Notes: generated from the letters alone by a model not told the origin. Positions 45,991 through 55,861 are shown, numbered from the stretch's first letter. The stretch is 64,000 nt of DNA from Fidelibacterota bacterium (GCA_002715465.1 PAYY01000001.1:70102-134101); one strand, 5' to 3'. Made by a program: numbers and translations.

Positions 45991-48900
45991 ATGAAGCAGC
46001 TGTATTTATCATTTTTCATAGTTTCCGGACTTTTTTCCCAACCTTATCATGCACCTCTTACATGGTCTTGGACCGGTAGAGTTCATCCTGAGTTAGAATG
46101 GTATACAATTTCGACTGAAAATTTTAATATCCATTATCACAGTGGGATTGAAAAAATTGCTCGAAAGGGAGCAACCATTTCGGAGAATGTTCTTCCTATT
46201 CTTCTTCAACAGATGGAATTGGATTCTATTCCCACTATTGATATTGTATTTACTTCAGCTGATCAGGTGCAAAATGGTTTTGCCACACCTTTTTACAGTA
46301 CTTATATCTGGGTTGATCAAAATGATGCAGTGTTATGGGGTGAAGGAAAAAAATGGTTAGAAGATGTGATTCCTCATGAACTTCAACATATTATTCTTTT
46401 TCATAGAATACGTTCATGGTTACCTAGTCCATTAGATATTTTAATCTCTGATCTTCCATTTTGGGTTATAGAGGGAATAGCTGAATATAAGACAGAAAAA
46501 TGGAGGCCTTACCGTGCTGACCTTCAACATAAAATACATGTTTTGAAAAATCAAATGGAAGAAATGGATCCCCATCATGATGGTTTTTCAAAGATGTTGT
46601 ACTGGTCAGATCGTTTTGGAGATTCTACTATAGTAGAAGTTCTAAAGTGGCGTAGTTCTCTCAAGCTATTCAACTTTCCTAAAGCATTTAAGGAAGTAAC
46701 TGGTATATCAGTTAATCAGTTTGAAGAAGACTGGAGGAGACATATGAACACATATTTTTATGGAGTCCGTTCTCAGAAAGAACCTATTGAACAAGTAGGA
46801 AAAGTTGTCTCATTACCAATAAAAAAAATGTTCTCTTTTATGTTTAATCCTGATTCTTTCAAAATAGCTCTTATTGGTAAAGATGATAATGATCAATTAG
46901 ATATGTCACTTTTTATAGCCTCTCGTGATTCATTGGCTGAAAATAAGAAAAAAGAAGATTTAAAAGCTGATTCAATTAAACCTCAGGAGCAACCAATAAT
47001 TATTTGGGAAAAAGAAGAAATAGACTTTGGTCGGTTTCATAGGAGTTTTTCATGGTCACCAGATGGGAAAAAGATTGCATATGCAAAATATCATTTTGGT
47101 GTTAATCAATCATCGGTTTGGGATATCCGGATTTATGATCTAGAATCAAAAAAAGGCCGATGGCTTACTAATACTGGTCGAGCAACATATCCTATTTGGT
47201 CTAGTGATGGGAGATCTATTATTTATGTTTCTCACCAAAATAGAATTGCAAATCTTTATAAAGTTGATTTGGACAATAGTCAGTCAAAACCAATTACTAA
47301 ATTTGTTGAAAGCACTCAGATCATTACTCCAAATTTGTCTTTTGATGGAAAAAAAATCGCATTTGCTATGTCTAAGAATAATTCAAATCTTGATTTATGG
47401 TTGCTTAATATAACTAGTGGTGAAATAAAACGTTTAACCAAGCACTCGTTGGCGGATTATCAACCAGTTTGGACAAGTAATGGTGAATCTATATCCTTTA
47501 CGTCTCATCGGAGCGGTACTCCAAATATTCATACAATTAAACTAAATGATTTAGTGATAAATCAAAATACTGATGTTGGTGAAGCTATTTGGACGCATCA
47601 ATTAGTACCGAATGATTCTACAATTTTTTCTACAACACTTGCTGATATTGATACAGTTAGAGTTGTAAAAGTTTCATCTAAGAGGAAAATTCGTACTGCT
47701 CCACTTTCAATTATGAATAGTTATAGTAGTTGGTTACAGGTCAGACCAACATTCAAACTTGAGGATGTTAAAATTAATGATAATTTTGAGTTAAGAAATC
47801 CTCAAAAATATACTTTTACTAAGCATCTGAAGCATGTTACAACTATTATATTACCAGGAACACAAACCTCTATATTTACTCAGTGGATTGATGGCCTTGG
47901 TCGACATCTTTTTACTGGCGTAGGATTTACGGACTTTTATTCAAAAGAAGGATCTGGTTATTTGCTATCCTATCAAAATGCACAACATGGTCCACTATGG
48001 GGGGTTTCATATTATTATAATACAAATCCTATTTACCGTCGATATGATAAAAGTCGGTTCGGTCTTTTAGAAATGAAAAATGGTTTAGATATTAGACTTT
48101 TCCACCCATTTAATAAGGGGGAGACTCTTTCGTCCAACAATCTTTTTTTTGCTTCTCTTTCATTTATGAATAGGAAGCCAGTTGTCTCAGATAGTATAAG
48201 CTTTTTGACAGGACAATGGTTTCCAAGAGAAAAATCATCTTATAACCTACTTCCATTGCCTGAGTCTGGAAGAGATGCCGTTATTTCTTTGAAATATAGA
48301 TGGATAGATAGAAGACCTCACCGATGGAACAACTTTATCCCTCCTAAAAGTAAAGGTTTAATCCTAAAAGTGGAGAAAGCAACTTCTTATCTATTTGGTG
48401 CATTTGATTACACAAGAATTACAGTTGATGGTTTTATAAATTCACCAATCGGATCTACAGCATTTTTTGGGAGAATTAAAGGGGTTATGGTTTCTGGCTC
48501 TACTCCAGCTCATGATTATGTAGGACTTAGTAACGATGGGCCTATCTATCTTTCTACAATTGCAGGAGATTTCTCACCATCAACATTTGAATTCCTGCCT
48601 GAAAATCATAATCCTCGAGGATGGAATGGTACTAGGATAGGTAACCGTTTATTTTTTGGGTCGCTTGAATATAGACTTCCCATTATTCCAAAAACTATTT
48701 CACTTGCATTAATTTCTGATTTTGGGAATGCGTGGAAAGACCAAATTGGAAATAACAAAGCTATTTTGACTTACGGGATCGAAACTCGATTTTCTTTTGG
48801 TCCTTTAGTCCTAGCTTTAGGAAATGCAAAACCATTTCAATCTACAGATAGTATAAATAAAGAAATTTACTTCAGAATGGCTTTAATCAACCCTTTCTAA
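45991..48900 (+). CDS. Peptidase MA-like / propeller / outer-membrane barrel protein (third copy)
   Basis: A 969-residue protein with a signal peptide ending near SQP. The zinc motif HELQH (129-133) and EGIAEY with Glu161 mark a gluzincin peptidase. Propeller blades run from ~350 to 570 (FSWSPDGKKIAYAKY, YPIWSSDGRSIIYVS, NLSFDGKKIAFAMS). The last ~360 residues are barrel-like and end in Phe. Of the three related proteins it has the clearest combination of signal peptide, intact peptidase site and barrel. It is preceded by the hairpin element at 45837-45918 and followed by a solitary GroES on the other strand. Substrate unknown. Confidence 0.82.
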   Translation: MKQLYLSFFIVSGLFSQPYHAPLTWSWTGRVHPELEWYTISTENFNIHYHSGIEKIARKGATISENVLPILLQQMELDSIPTIDIVFTSADQVQNGFATPFYSTYIWVDQNDAVLWGEGKKWLEDVIPHELQHIILFHRIRSWLPSPLDILISDLPFWVIEGIAEYKTEKWRPYRADLQHKIHVLKNQMEEMDPHHDGFSKMLYWSDRFGDSTIVEVLKWRSSLKLFNFPKAFKEVTGISVNQFEEDWRRHMNTYFYGVRSQKEPIEQVGKVVSLPIKKMFSFMFNPDSFKIALIGKDDNDQLDMSLFIASRDSLAENKKKEDLKADSIKPQEQPIIIWEKEEIDFGRFHRSFSWSPDGKKIAYAKYHFGVNQSSVWDIRIYDLESKKGRWLTNTGRATYPIWSSDGRSIIYVSHQNRIANLYKVDLDNSQSKPITKFVESTQIITPNLSFDGKKIAFAMSKNNSNLDLWLLNITSGEIKRLTKHSLADYQPVWTSNGESISFTSHRSGTPNIHTIKLNDLVINQNTDVGEAIWTHQLVPNDSTIFSTTLADIDTVRVVKVSSKRKIRTAPLSIMNSYSSWLQVRPTFKLEDVKINDNFELRNPQKYTFTKHLKHVTTIILPGTQTSIFTQWIDGLGRHLFTGVGFTDFYSKEGSGYLLSYQNAQHGPLWGVSYYYNTNPIYRRYDKSRFGLLEMKNGLDIRLFHPFNKGETLSSNNLFFASLSFMNRKPVVSDSISFLTGQWFPREKSSYNLLPLPESGRDAVISLKYRWIDRRPHRWNNFIPPKSKGLILKVEKATSYLFGAFDYTRITVDGFINSPIGSTAFFGRIKGVMVSGSTPAHDYVGLSNDGPIYLSTIAGDFSPSTFEFLPENHNPRGWNGTRIGNRLFFGSLEYRLPIIPKTISLALISDFGNAWKDQIGNNKAILTYGIETRFSFGPLVLALGNAKPFQSTDSINKEIYFRMALINPF

Positions 48901-48930
48901 TGTATATTTACTATCTAAGAAAATATTTTA

Positions 48931-49299
48931 TTATCTGGTGATTTGTTCTCTTATAATTATTAGGATTGCAGCTTGAGGTACAATTAAATATTTTTTTTCT
49001 TCTACATTAATCTCTACAGAAGCTTTTTTAAGGAATAAGGCATAATCTCCTGTCTCAAGTTGTGAGGGTATATAACGTACATTGTCTGTATCAGTTTTCC
49101 ATGGTTCTTCTTCAACACTATTGGGCTCAGAAACTGGGAAGCCGGGGCCAACTTCTACTACAAACCCTCCCCAGACGTCTTCTTTCTCATGAACTGTAGG
49201 CGGTAGATAAAGTCCTGTTGGAGATTTGTCTGATGATTCATCAGGACGAATCAGAACTCGGTCACCAATTACTATTATTGTTCTTTTACCAACTCTCAT
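48931..49299 (-). CDS. Divergent GroES-like co-chaperonin
   Basis: About 122 residues from the ATG at 49299, preceded by GAGG at 6-base spacing; an in-frame start at 49335 would add 12 residues. VIGDRVLIRPDE is the GroES opening, followed by a mobile-loop-like segment (SPTGLYLPPT), WGGFVVEVGPG, and GDYALFLKKASVEI where GroES has GD.VLF.KY.G.E. An insert of about 25 residues (after GPG) separates the halves. There is no groEL next to it. It is probably a second, specialised Cpn10 paralogue. Confidence 0.85.
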   Translation of the reverse strand: MRVGKRTIIVIGDRVLIRPDESSDKSPTGLYLPPTVHEKEDVWGGFVVEVGPGFPVSEPNSVEEEPWKTDTDNVRYIPSQLETGDYALFLKKASVEINVEEKKYLIVPQAAILIIIREQITR

Positions 49300-49454
49300 T
49301 TTGTACCTCAAAAATAATGATTTCTTCGTTATCAAGTAATAGATTTATCGCAAATAAAATGGTAAAATGGCCTAAATCTTAAATAATTATCAAACGTAAC
49401 ATAATTATTTGTAATACTAAATTAAAAAACTAAATCACCTAAATTTAATCTTTA

Positions 49455-51284
49455 ATGTTTAAACGTATCATTAAACTTGCAAAACCTCATTGGCTACTTT
49501 TAACTGCTTCTATTTTTGCATCATTTATATTTGTTTTCTTTAACTCGCTTTCTATTTGGTTAACGGCATCTTTTATCAGCAATATTCTTATCGATTTTGA
49601 AACTCAATTAGCAATTCAAAATGAATTATTGCTATCTAATCAACGCACAGTTAATGAGACTTTAAAAATGTTGACGAATCAACTAGTGCTTGGATTAAGT
49701 CCACTTGACACACTTAAGAGATTATGTATTTCGATTTTCTTTATTTTTATATTAAAAAATATTTTCCTGTATTTGAAAAATTTTTCAGCTGGATTAATGC
49801 AGTTGCGGGTAATTACCAGTTTGCGTAATCAACTTTTTAATCATCTTACATCACTATCTTTATCTTTTTTTAGTAGTAAACGAGCTGGTGACCTTACATC
49901 TATAGTACTTAATGATGTAGCAACTATGAGGCGTACGTTTTCAGTTAGTTTTCAAAAACTTCTTGTAGAGCCCATTAATATTCTGACTTTTGTTTCTCTT
50001 CTTATCCTTATTAATTGGAAACTGGCATTAGCAGCAATATTAATTCTTCCTATGGCAATACTTCTTATGGTATGGGTTGGTAATAGCATAAGAAGAAAAG
50101 CAAAGAGATCCTCAATTCAGATAGCTGGAATTGTTTCAATTTTACAAGAAGTTCTTGGGGCAATAAGAATTGTTAAAGCTTTTGTTATGGAAAATGTAGA
50201 AAAGATAAAATTTTACAAAGAGACGACTCAATACTATCGACTTCAAAAACGTCAAATGAGTTTACGTTTGGCTTCCTCTCCAGTAACAGAAATGATTGGT
50301 GTCACAATGGGGGTTATTCTACTTTGGCTAGGAGGACAGTATGTTCTTATTCATCAATCTATGAATCCAGAAGATTTTATTCGATTTATTTTACTTTTAT
50401 TTTCCATACTAAACCCTATAAAAAGCCTCAATATGGTCAATTCTGAAATACAGACAGCACTTGCCTCGGCGGAAAGGGTTTATAAAATTCTTGATGCAGA
50501 ATCGACAATAGTTGATTCTGAAAATGCTAAACCTATTGCTAATTTGTATAAGTCATTATCCTTTAACAAAGTGGATTTTTCTTATGAAGATGGTAAGGAT
50601 AAAGTCCTTAAGAACATTTCATTTAAAATTAATCGAGGAGAGGTTGTGGCAGTTGTAGGAGAAAGTGGAGCTGGCAAATCAACTATTGCTGACCTTATTC
50701 CAAGATTTTTTGAAGTTTCAGATGGTTCTATAAAAATTGATGATAAAGATATTCGCAGTTTTACAAAAAGATCCTTGCGAGCTCTGATGGGTATAGTTCC
50801 ACAAGAAACAATACTTTTTAATGATACTATCGCAAATAATATTGCATATGGGCAATCAGGAATATCATTAAATAATATACGTAATGCTTCTTCGGCTGCT
50901 AATGCTCTTGATTTCATTGAGCAGCAACCAAATGGTTTTGAAACAGTCATTGGTGAACGTGGTATTAAATTATCTGGTGGACAGAGGCAACGTCTAGCTA
51001 TTGCTAGGGCTATCCTAAAAAATCCACCTATTTTAATAATGGATGAAGCAACATCATCACTTGACAGTGAATCAGAGAAGAAAGTAAAACAGGCCATTGA
51101 TCGTTTGATGAAAGATCGGACAGTGTTTGTAATTGCTCATCGCCTTTCTACAGTTTTAAATGCTGATTTAATAATTGTTTTGAGTAATGGAGAAATTATT
51201 GAAAGAGGTACTCATGAGGAACTTCTTGATGAGAATGGTCAATATCGACAACTTTATAATGTTCAATTTGAACAAATGAACTAG
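49455..51284 (+). CDS. MsbA-like ABC exporter, fused membrane and ATPase domains
   Basis: A 609-residue half-transporter that works as a homodimer. About six membrane helices occupy residues ~10-310; the ATPase domain has Walker A GESGAGKST, Q-loop PQETILFND, signature LSGGQRQRLAIARA, Walker B ILIMDEATSSLDSE and the switch His in IAHRLST. Relatives export lipid A, lipid-linked sugars or peptides. It is the first gene of a surface-glycan cluster, which favours a lipid or glycolipid cargo. It ends 9 bases before the most likely start of the UDP-GlcNAc epimerase, in the same frame. Confidence 0.93.
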   Translation: MFKRIIKLAKPHWLLLTASIFASFIFVFFNSLSIWLTASFISNILIDFETQLAIQNELLLSNQRTVNETLKMLTNQLVLGLSPLDTLKRLCISIFFIFILKNIFLYLKNFSAGLMQLRVITSLRNQLFNHLTSLSLSFFSSKRAGDLTSIVLNDVATMRRTFSVSFQKLLVEPINILTFVSLLILINWKLALAAILILPMAILLMVWVGNSIRRKAKRSSIQIAGIVSILQEVLGAIRIVKAFVMENVEKIKFYKETTQYYRLQKRQMSLRLASSPVTEMIGVTMGVILLWLGGQYVLIHQSMNPEDFIRFILLLFSILNPIKSLNMVNSEIQTALASAERVYKILDAESTIVDSENAKPIANLYKSLSFNKVDFSYEDGKDKVLKNISFKINRGEVVAVVGESGAGKSTIADLIPRFFEVSDGSIKIDDKDIRSFTKRSLRALMGIVPQETILFNDTIANNIAYGQSGISLNNIRNASSAANALDFIEQQPNGFETVIGERGIKLSGGQRQRLAIARAILKNPPILIMDEATSSLDSESEKKVKQAIDRLMKDRTVFVIAHRLSTVLNADLIIVLSNGEIIERGTHEELLDENGQYRQLYNVQFEQMN

Positions 51285-51293
51285 GAGAAAAAA

Positions 51294-52340
51294 ATAACTG
51301 ACCAACAAAAACAAATTGATGTACTAGTATGTTTCGGGACTCGACCTGAAGTAATTAAATTTTCCCCAGTTATAGAAAAATTAGGCTCAAGCCAATTGTC
51401 ATTTTCTACAATATTTACTGGTCAACACAAAAGTTTATTTGAAGATGTAGCTTCTCTTATACCAACCCCAGATATCCAATTGAATATTATGCGAGAATCT
51501 CAATCTCCATCTGATGTTATGCGAAGAATAATGGGAGAGATTGCAAATTATTTTCATCTGTTTCAACCTAGAATAGTTTTAGTTCAAGGTGATACTACTA
51601 CTGCGGCGGCTGTTGCATTAAGTGCATTTTATCATAATTTACCAGTTGGACATATAGAAGCAGGTTTAAGAACACATGATTTGAAAGCTCCCTTTCCTGA
51701 AGAGTTGAATCGACAACTTATATCCCGTGTTTCACGTTTAAACTGGGCGCCAACACAAAAGGCAATTGCAAATCTTGAAGATGAGAGATGTAAAGGTATT
51801 TTATTTACTGGAAATACAATTGTTGATGCTTGCCTTAAGTTTAATTTTCCAATTAAATATTCAAATAAAGTATTAATAACACTTCATAGAAGAGAAAATT
51901 TTGGTGAATCCATGAAAAAACTTTTTGTTCAGATAGAGGAATTAGCTGAAAAAAATTCTCATCTAGAATTTATTTTCCCAATGCATCCAAATCCTGAGGT
52001 ATTAAAAAACCGCGATCTTTTAAAAACTGTATCTATAATAGACCCACTTCCTTATCAAAAATTATTGGAATTGCTTAGTGAGGTACGTTTTGTTATTTCT
52101 GATTCAGGTGGTATTCAAGAGGAATGTGCTACATTTAAAAAAAAAGTGATTGTATGTAGATCATCAACGGAAAGACCAGAAGGTGTTACAGCTGGTTTTG
52201 CAAAGACTGTTGGAATAGATATAAAAAGTGCATTTTCTTGGGCGAACGATTTTCCAAAATGGGAAGGTCAGAATCCCTATGGAGATGGAAAAGCAAGCGA
52301 AAGAATCATTTCTTCAATTAAAAACTTTCTGGAATTATAA
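51294..52340 (+). CDS. wecB: UDP-N-acetylglucosamine 2-epimerase (non-hydrolysing), non-canonical start
   Basis: Converts UDP-GlcNAc to UDP-ManNAc for surface glycans. The conserved N-terminus IDVLVCFGTRPEVIKFSPVI lies upstream of the first ordinary start in this frame (TTG at 51396). Between the ABC stop (51282-51284) and 51396 there is no ATG, GTG or TTG in frame. A ribosome-binding site AGGAG (51283-51287) sits 6 bases before an ATA at 51294; ATT at 51315 is the other option. Later motifs are normal: VLVQGDTTTAAAVA, HIEAGLRT, PFPEELNRQL, NTIVDA and SDSGGIQEE. From 51294 the product has 348 residues. Either a rare initiation codon or one sequencing error explains the start. Confidence 0.88.
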   Translation: MTDQQKQIDVLVCFGTRPEVIKFSPVIEKLGSSQLSFSTIFTGQHKSLFEDVASLIPTPDIQLNIMRESQSPSDVMRRIMGEIANYFHLFQPRIVLVQGDTTTAAAVALSAFYHNLPVGHIEAGLRTHDLKAPFPEELNRQLISRVSRLNWAPTQKAIANLEDERCKGILFTGNTIVDACLKFNFPIKYSNKVLITLHRRENFGESMKKLFVQIEELAEKNSHLEFIFPMHPNPEVLKNRDLLKTVSIIDPLPYQKLLELLSEVRFVISDSGGIQEECATFKKKVIVCRSSTERPEGVTAGFAKTVGIDIKSAFSWANDFPKWEGQNPYGDGKASERIISSIKNFLEL

Positions 52341-52341
52341 A

Positions 52342-52953
52342 ATGGGTACCAATCATGCTCTTGTTGGAAATAATGAGCAGGTAGCCCTCAGAATGTTAGA
52401 AAATGTAACAACAATTCTTGAAGAGTCTGGAATTAGGTATTGTCTTACAGCCGGTACACTTTTAGGTATTGTAAGGGAGGAACGATTGCTTCCTTGGGAC
52501 ACTGATCTTGATATCCGCCTTTTCAGAGAGGATATAAATAAAATTCCTCGAGTCCTATGGAAAATTCGTTTTGCTGGATATTTAGCAAGGATTCGACGTC
52601 AAGAGTATTCTGATCCTCCTCTTATAAAAGGGGAAAAAAGAATAATAAAAATTTTTCATAAGATAGGTTTCTTGAAAAAAGGTTATGTTACAATGGATTG
52701 TTTTATTGCTTCAAAACAAAACGGAGAATATGTATGGTCATGTGGAGGCCCCAAACTTTATACAAAAAAGTCAGTTCCAGCCCATTATTATGATGATACT
52801 CGATCTTTGATTTTTAAAGGAAAATCTTACAAAGTACCTAAGATGACTGAGGATTATCTTACACTTAGATACGGTGATTGGAAAAAACCAATTAAGATTT
52901 GGGATTATACTAAAGATGATGGTGCTATAATTTCATCAGAGAGAAAAATGTGA
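52342..52953 (+). CDS. LicD-family phosphotransferase
   Basis: LicD proteins transfer phospho-alcohols (phosphocholine, ribitol phosphate) from a CDP donor onto surface sugars. The nucleotidyltransferase-fold signature AGTLLGIVREERLLPWDTD at ~35-53 is intact. The ATG at 52342 lies one base after the epimerase stop; a longer frame from 52228 overlaps the epimerase and is not used. 203 residues. The next gene overlaps by 4 bases and encodes a LicC-like nucleotidyltransferase, so donor synthesis and transfer are coupled. Confidence 0.85.
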   Translation: MGTNHALVGNNEQVALRMLENVTTILEESGIRYCLTAGTLLGIVREERLLPWDTDLDIRLFREDINKIPRVLWKIRFAGYLARIRRQEYSDPPLIKGEKRIIKIFHKIGFLKKGYVTMDCFIASKQNGEYVWSCGGPKLYTKKSVPAHYYDDTRSLIFKGKSYKVPKMTEDYLTLRYGDWKKPIKIWDYTKDDGAIISSERKM

Positions 52954-53690
52954 AAATTCCAAGACAAGCTATAATACTTTTAGCAGGATCTGGGAGCCGT
53001 CTTGGAGACTATACAAAAACCATTCCAAAGTGTATGGTTGAAATTGCTGATAAACCTCTTTTGATACGTTTACTTGATCAACTTGAAAAGATAGGTGTTG
53101 AACAGGCCATTTTAGTTGTTGGATATAGGGCTAAAGTCATTAAAAAAATTGTTGGACACTCATATGGAAAACTTTTGATTAATTATGTTGAAAATAAATT
53201 TTGGGAAACTACGAATAATATTGTTTCACTTAATCTTGCTATAGATTTATTAAATAGCAATTTTTTTCTTTTAGAGGGAGATCTATTTTTTTTAGATGGG
53301 GTTCTTGAAAAACTATCTGGAGAAAATTTTATGGCTATTGATCAATTAAAAGAAGGAATGAACGGCACAGTAGTTTCTTTAAATAATAATGGTTTTGTAA
53401 AAAAAATTTATCTTGAGAATAATCCAAATCGACCTGAAAAACATATAAAACTATTTAAAACAGTAAATGCATATTCAATGGTTTACGAGATCTTTAAAAA
53501 CGAATTAGCTCCTCGATTACAAAAATTAATTGATAATGGTATGAAAAACATTTATTACGAGCAAGCATTTGCTGATGCTATAGATGATGGAGTGGTTTTT
53601 TTAAAAGGTGTTAAGTTCAATGAATCAAATTGGTGTGAAATTGATACGGAAGAAGATTTATTGAAAGCTCGAGAAATTTTCAATGCTTAA
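52950..53690 (+). CDS. LicC-like sugar/alcohol-phosphate nucleotidyltransferase
   Basis: A 246-residue NTP transferase starting at GTG. ILLAGSGSRLGDYTKTIPK is the signature loop, LLEGDLFFLDG supplies the metal Asp, and ENKFWETTNNIVSL matches the alcohol-binding region of LicC-type CTP:phosphocholine cytidylyltransferases and relatives that activate phosphonates. It overlaps the licD-like gene and probably makes its CDP donor. Choline, aminoethylphosphonate or another phospho-alcohol are all possible. Confidence 0.83.
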   Translation: MKIPRQAIILLAGSGSRLGDYTKTIPKCMVEIADKPLLIRLLDQLEKIGVEQAILVVGYRAKVIKKIVGHSYGKLLINYVENKFWETTNNIVSLNLAIDLLNSNFFLLEGDLFFLDGVLEKLSGENFMAIDQLKEGMNGTVVSLNNNGFVKKIYLENNPNRPEKHIKLFKTVNAYSMVYEIFKNELAPRLQKLIDNGMKNIYYEQAFADAIDDGVVFLKGVKFNESNWCEIDTEEDLLKAREIFNA

Positions 53691-54668
53691 CTAATCGATT
53701 CTGTAATCTAAATTTCCTGAGTAGAGTAATGATATAATTTTATCTATGATATTTTGTTGTATATCAGATATTGCGAATTTTGTTGCTTTTAATCTATAAT
53801 CAATTCGATTCTTCATAGATGGAGTTTTTGTTTTGGATAGGTCATATCCTAGTTTTAATAATTCATTTCCAGCCGCCCATTGAACTATAGAGATTTGATG
53901 AGATGAGAGATCTTTTTTCCATCTTTCAACTGACTTTTTATTCAGAGGGCCCCGTGTTGCTCCATGCCAATGCATTTTATAATCTGGGACTGATAATTCA
54001 GAAGTTTTTTGAAAATTAAGCATCCTTGGATCATATTCTTCACCAAGGAATTGACAAAGACGACCCAATTCGTATTCAGGATTAGTTAATAAGTCTTCAT
54101 ATCTTAACTCAATGTATTCATCAACTTTAGTATTTTGTCGGGCAATTAAACCGTGTTGGATTGCTGATTTCCAATTTAAAATAGAATATTCTAATGTTTT
54201 ATGCCACCAAGGCATTTCAATGAGGGAAGCTATAACATCTCGGCAATCTCTAATTATATGAATAATCTGAGCGTCAGGATAAAGTTTTCTTATTTTATCC
54301 ATATGATGAATGTAGTAAGGTCGTTTGTCTCCCCAGCGTTTTTTCCCATATTTTTTTGCATAAGAATTCCATGGTACGGCTAAAGATGATCCTAATGATT
54401 TTGAAACCAGTATTTCCTTTATAACTTCATTTAATTCTATATTTAGATCATTGAGCTTTGTTGAAGTATGGAAGTTATTTTTAAACCATGAGGCTAGTTT
54501 ATTTCGATTTTTTTCTTTTTGAAGATTACCAAACATTATTCGTCGCTTGTAAACTTTTTTGACATATTTTGTTTGAGGTGGAATTGCAATTCGTGGATGG
54601 GAATGAAGCATAAGGCGAAGGAGGGTAGTTCCAGATCGTTCACTTCCAGCTATGAATATAGGTTTCAT
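53691..54668 (-). CDS. Sulfotransferase family protein
   Basis: Uses PAPS to sulfate a sugar or other acceptor. The 5'-phosphosulfate loop is GSERSGTTLLRLMLHSHP at residues ~8-25, and the 3'-phosphate-binding segment is IHIIRDCRDVIASL at ~135-148; LRYEDLLTNPEYEL follows. 325 residues. It is the only minus-strand gene inside the glycan cluster, and its stop directly abuts the nucleotidyltransferase. The likely acceptor is a component of the surface polymer. Confidence 0.9.
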   Translation of the reverse strand: MKPIFIAGSERSGTTLLRLMLHSHPRIAIPPQTKYVKKVYKRRIMFGNLQKEKNRNKLASWFKNNFHTSTKLNDLNIELNEVIKEILVSKSLGSSLAVPWNSYAKKYGKKRWGDKRPYYIHHMDKIRKLYPDAQIIHIIRDCRDVIASLIEMPWWHKTLEYSILNWKSAIQHGLIARQNTKVDEYIELRYEDLLTNPEYELGRLCQFLGEEYDPRMLNFQKTSELSVPDYKMHWHGATRGPLNKKSVERWKKDLSSHQISIVQWAAGNELLKLGYDLSKTKTPSMKNRIDYRLKATKFAISDIQQNIIDKIISLLYSGNLDYRID

Positions 54669-54781
54669 AAAAGCTTCTTCATTAATTATAGAATAATAGC
54701 GATGTTTTGACTACTGAGTGAATATTAATAAGTTTTACCATTCTAGGTGTCATTTTATCAATAAATATCTAAAGAAAAAAA

Positions 54782-55861
54782 ATGATTTCTGTTCTTTTTG
54801 AAACACATCACCTTTATTACTTGCCTAATTTTTTACCAATTATTGATGAAATGAAAAGTAGGGGGATTTACTCTCTTTCAATCTCTATTCCTAAAACAAT
54901 TAATGATACAGAACGTTTTTATTTGAAGAAAATTAGCGAGGCGAAGAATCTAGAGTTTTTAGATGGTTCAAGTGAAGATAGCAGACAGAGAAAATTACGA
55001 AAACGGAAATTTGACGTAGTCATAGTTGGTGTTCCAGGTATGCTCGAAAAAATAGTTTCAGATAATTCATTGGCAATAATGGTTTACCATGGAATTGGGT
55101 TAAAACATAGTTATTATAAAGATACTTCTCATCGTATCAATATCCGAGCGATTGAAAGTGAAATGAGGTATAAAGAATTAAAGTCACAGGGAGAAACAAA
55201 TCTTCTTTTAACAGGGTATACAAAAATTGACCCTCTATTTCAAGATCACACCAAACTTAATCAAAAAAATCTAGAAGATCTTAATTTAAATTCTCAGAAG
55301 AAGACTATTCTTTATGCTCCCACTTTTTATCCTTCTTCAATAGAAAAACTTATACCTTATTGTACTGAATTTGCTAAAAAATACAATTTGATTATTAAAC
55401 TGCATGGATTTAGCTGGAACCAGAAAAGATACAAACATCATATTATTATAGCTGAAAAAATTTCTGGAAAAGGTATTTATCTTGTACCAAAGGAAGATTA
55501 CAATATTATACCTTATTATTCTATTTCAGATGCACTGATTTCTGATATTTCATCCACTCTTTTTGAATATTTAGCCTTAAATCGTCCGATTTTTCAGACA
55601 ACTTTTTTTACACCCCGATTAAAACATCGAATATTCAAATCCCGATTGCGTAAGAGACTTGATTTAGATAGATCAGAGAAAATCAATTTTACTTATGTAT
55701 TAGATAATCCGCATCAAATTTTATTAGAAGTAAAAAAAGTTCTTAATGATAATGACACACTTTTTCCCCATCGTGAACAAGCCTTAAAAAACTTTTTATA
55801 TCAAACTGATGGTAAAGCTTCCTCACGTCTTGTTGATGCCATAGAGGATAAAAATAAATGA
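54782..55861 (+). CDS. CDP-glycerol glycerophosphotransferase-like (TagB/TagF family) protein
   Basis: A 359-residue GT-B-fold protein. VYHGIGLKHSYY matches the HG.G.K motif of TagF, TILYAPTFYP matches the nucleotide-domain strand, and SDALISDISSTLFEYLAL matches the D..ISD.SS...E motif that binds the CDP phosphate. Relatives transfer glycerol phosphate from CDP-glycerol to teichoic or capsule polymers. The chain is close to the minimal catalytic domain. It overlaps the next gene by 4 bases (ATGA). Confidence 0.85.
   Translation: MISVLFETHHLYYLPNFLPIIDEMKSRGIYSLSISIPKTINDTERFYLKKISEAKNLEFLDGSSEDSRQRKLRKRKFDVVIVGVPGMLEKIVSDNSLAIMVYHGIGLKHSYYKDTSHRINIRAIESEMRYKELKSQGETNLLLTGYTKIDPLFQDHTKLNQKNLEDLNLNSQKKTILYAPTFYPSSIEKLIPYCTEFAKKYNLIIKLHGFSWNQKRYKHHIIIAEKISGKGIYLVPKEDYNIIPYYSISDALISDISSTLFEYLALNRPIFQTTFFTPRLKHRIFKSRLRKRLDLDRSEKINFTYVLDNPHQILLEVKKVLNDNDTLFPHREQALKNFLYQTDGKASSRLVDAIEDKNK

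Noticed and set aside
49455..52340. Fusion of the ABC exporter and the epimerase by read-through of one TAG in a shared frame
   Set aside because: Both proteins are complete on their own, and a ribosome-binding site lies at the stop, so separate initiation is simpler.
52228..52953. Longer LicD reading frame from an ATG inside the epimerase gene
   Set aside because: The extra 38 residues overlap the epimerase in another frame and match no LicD N-terminus; the ATG at 52342 fits better.
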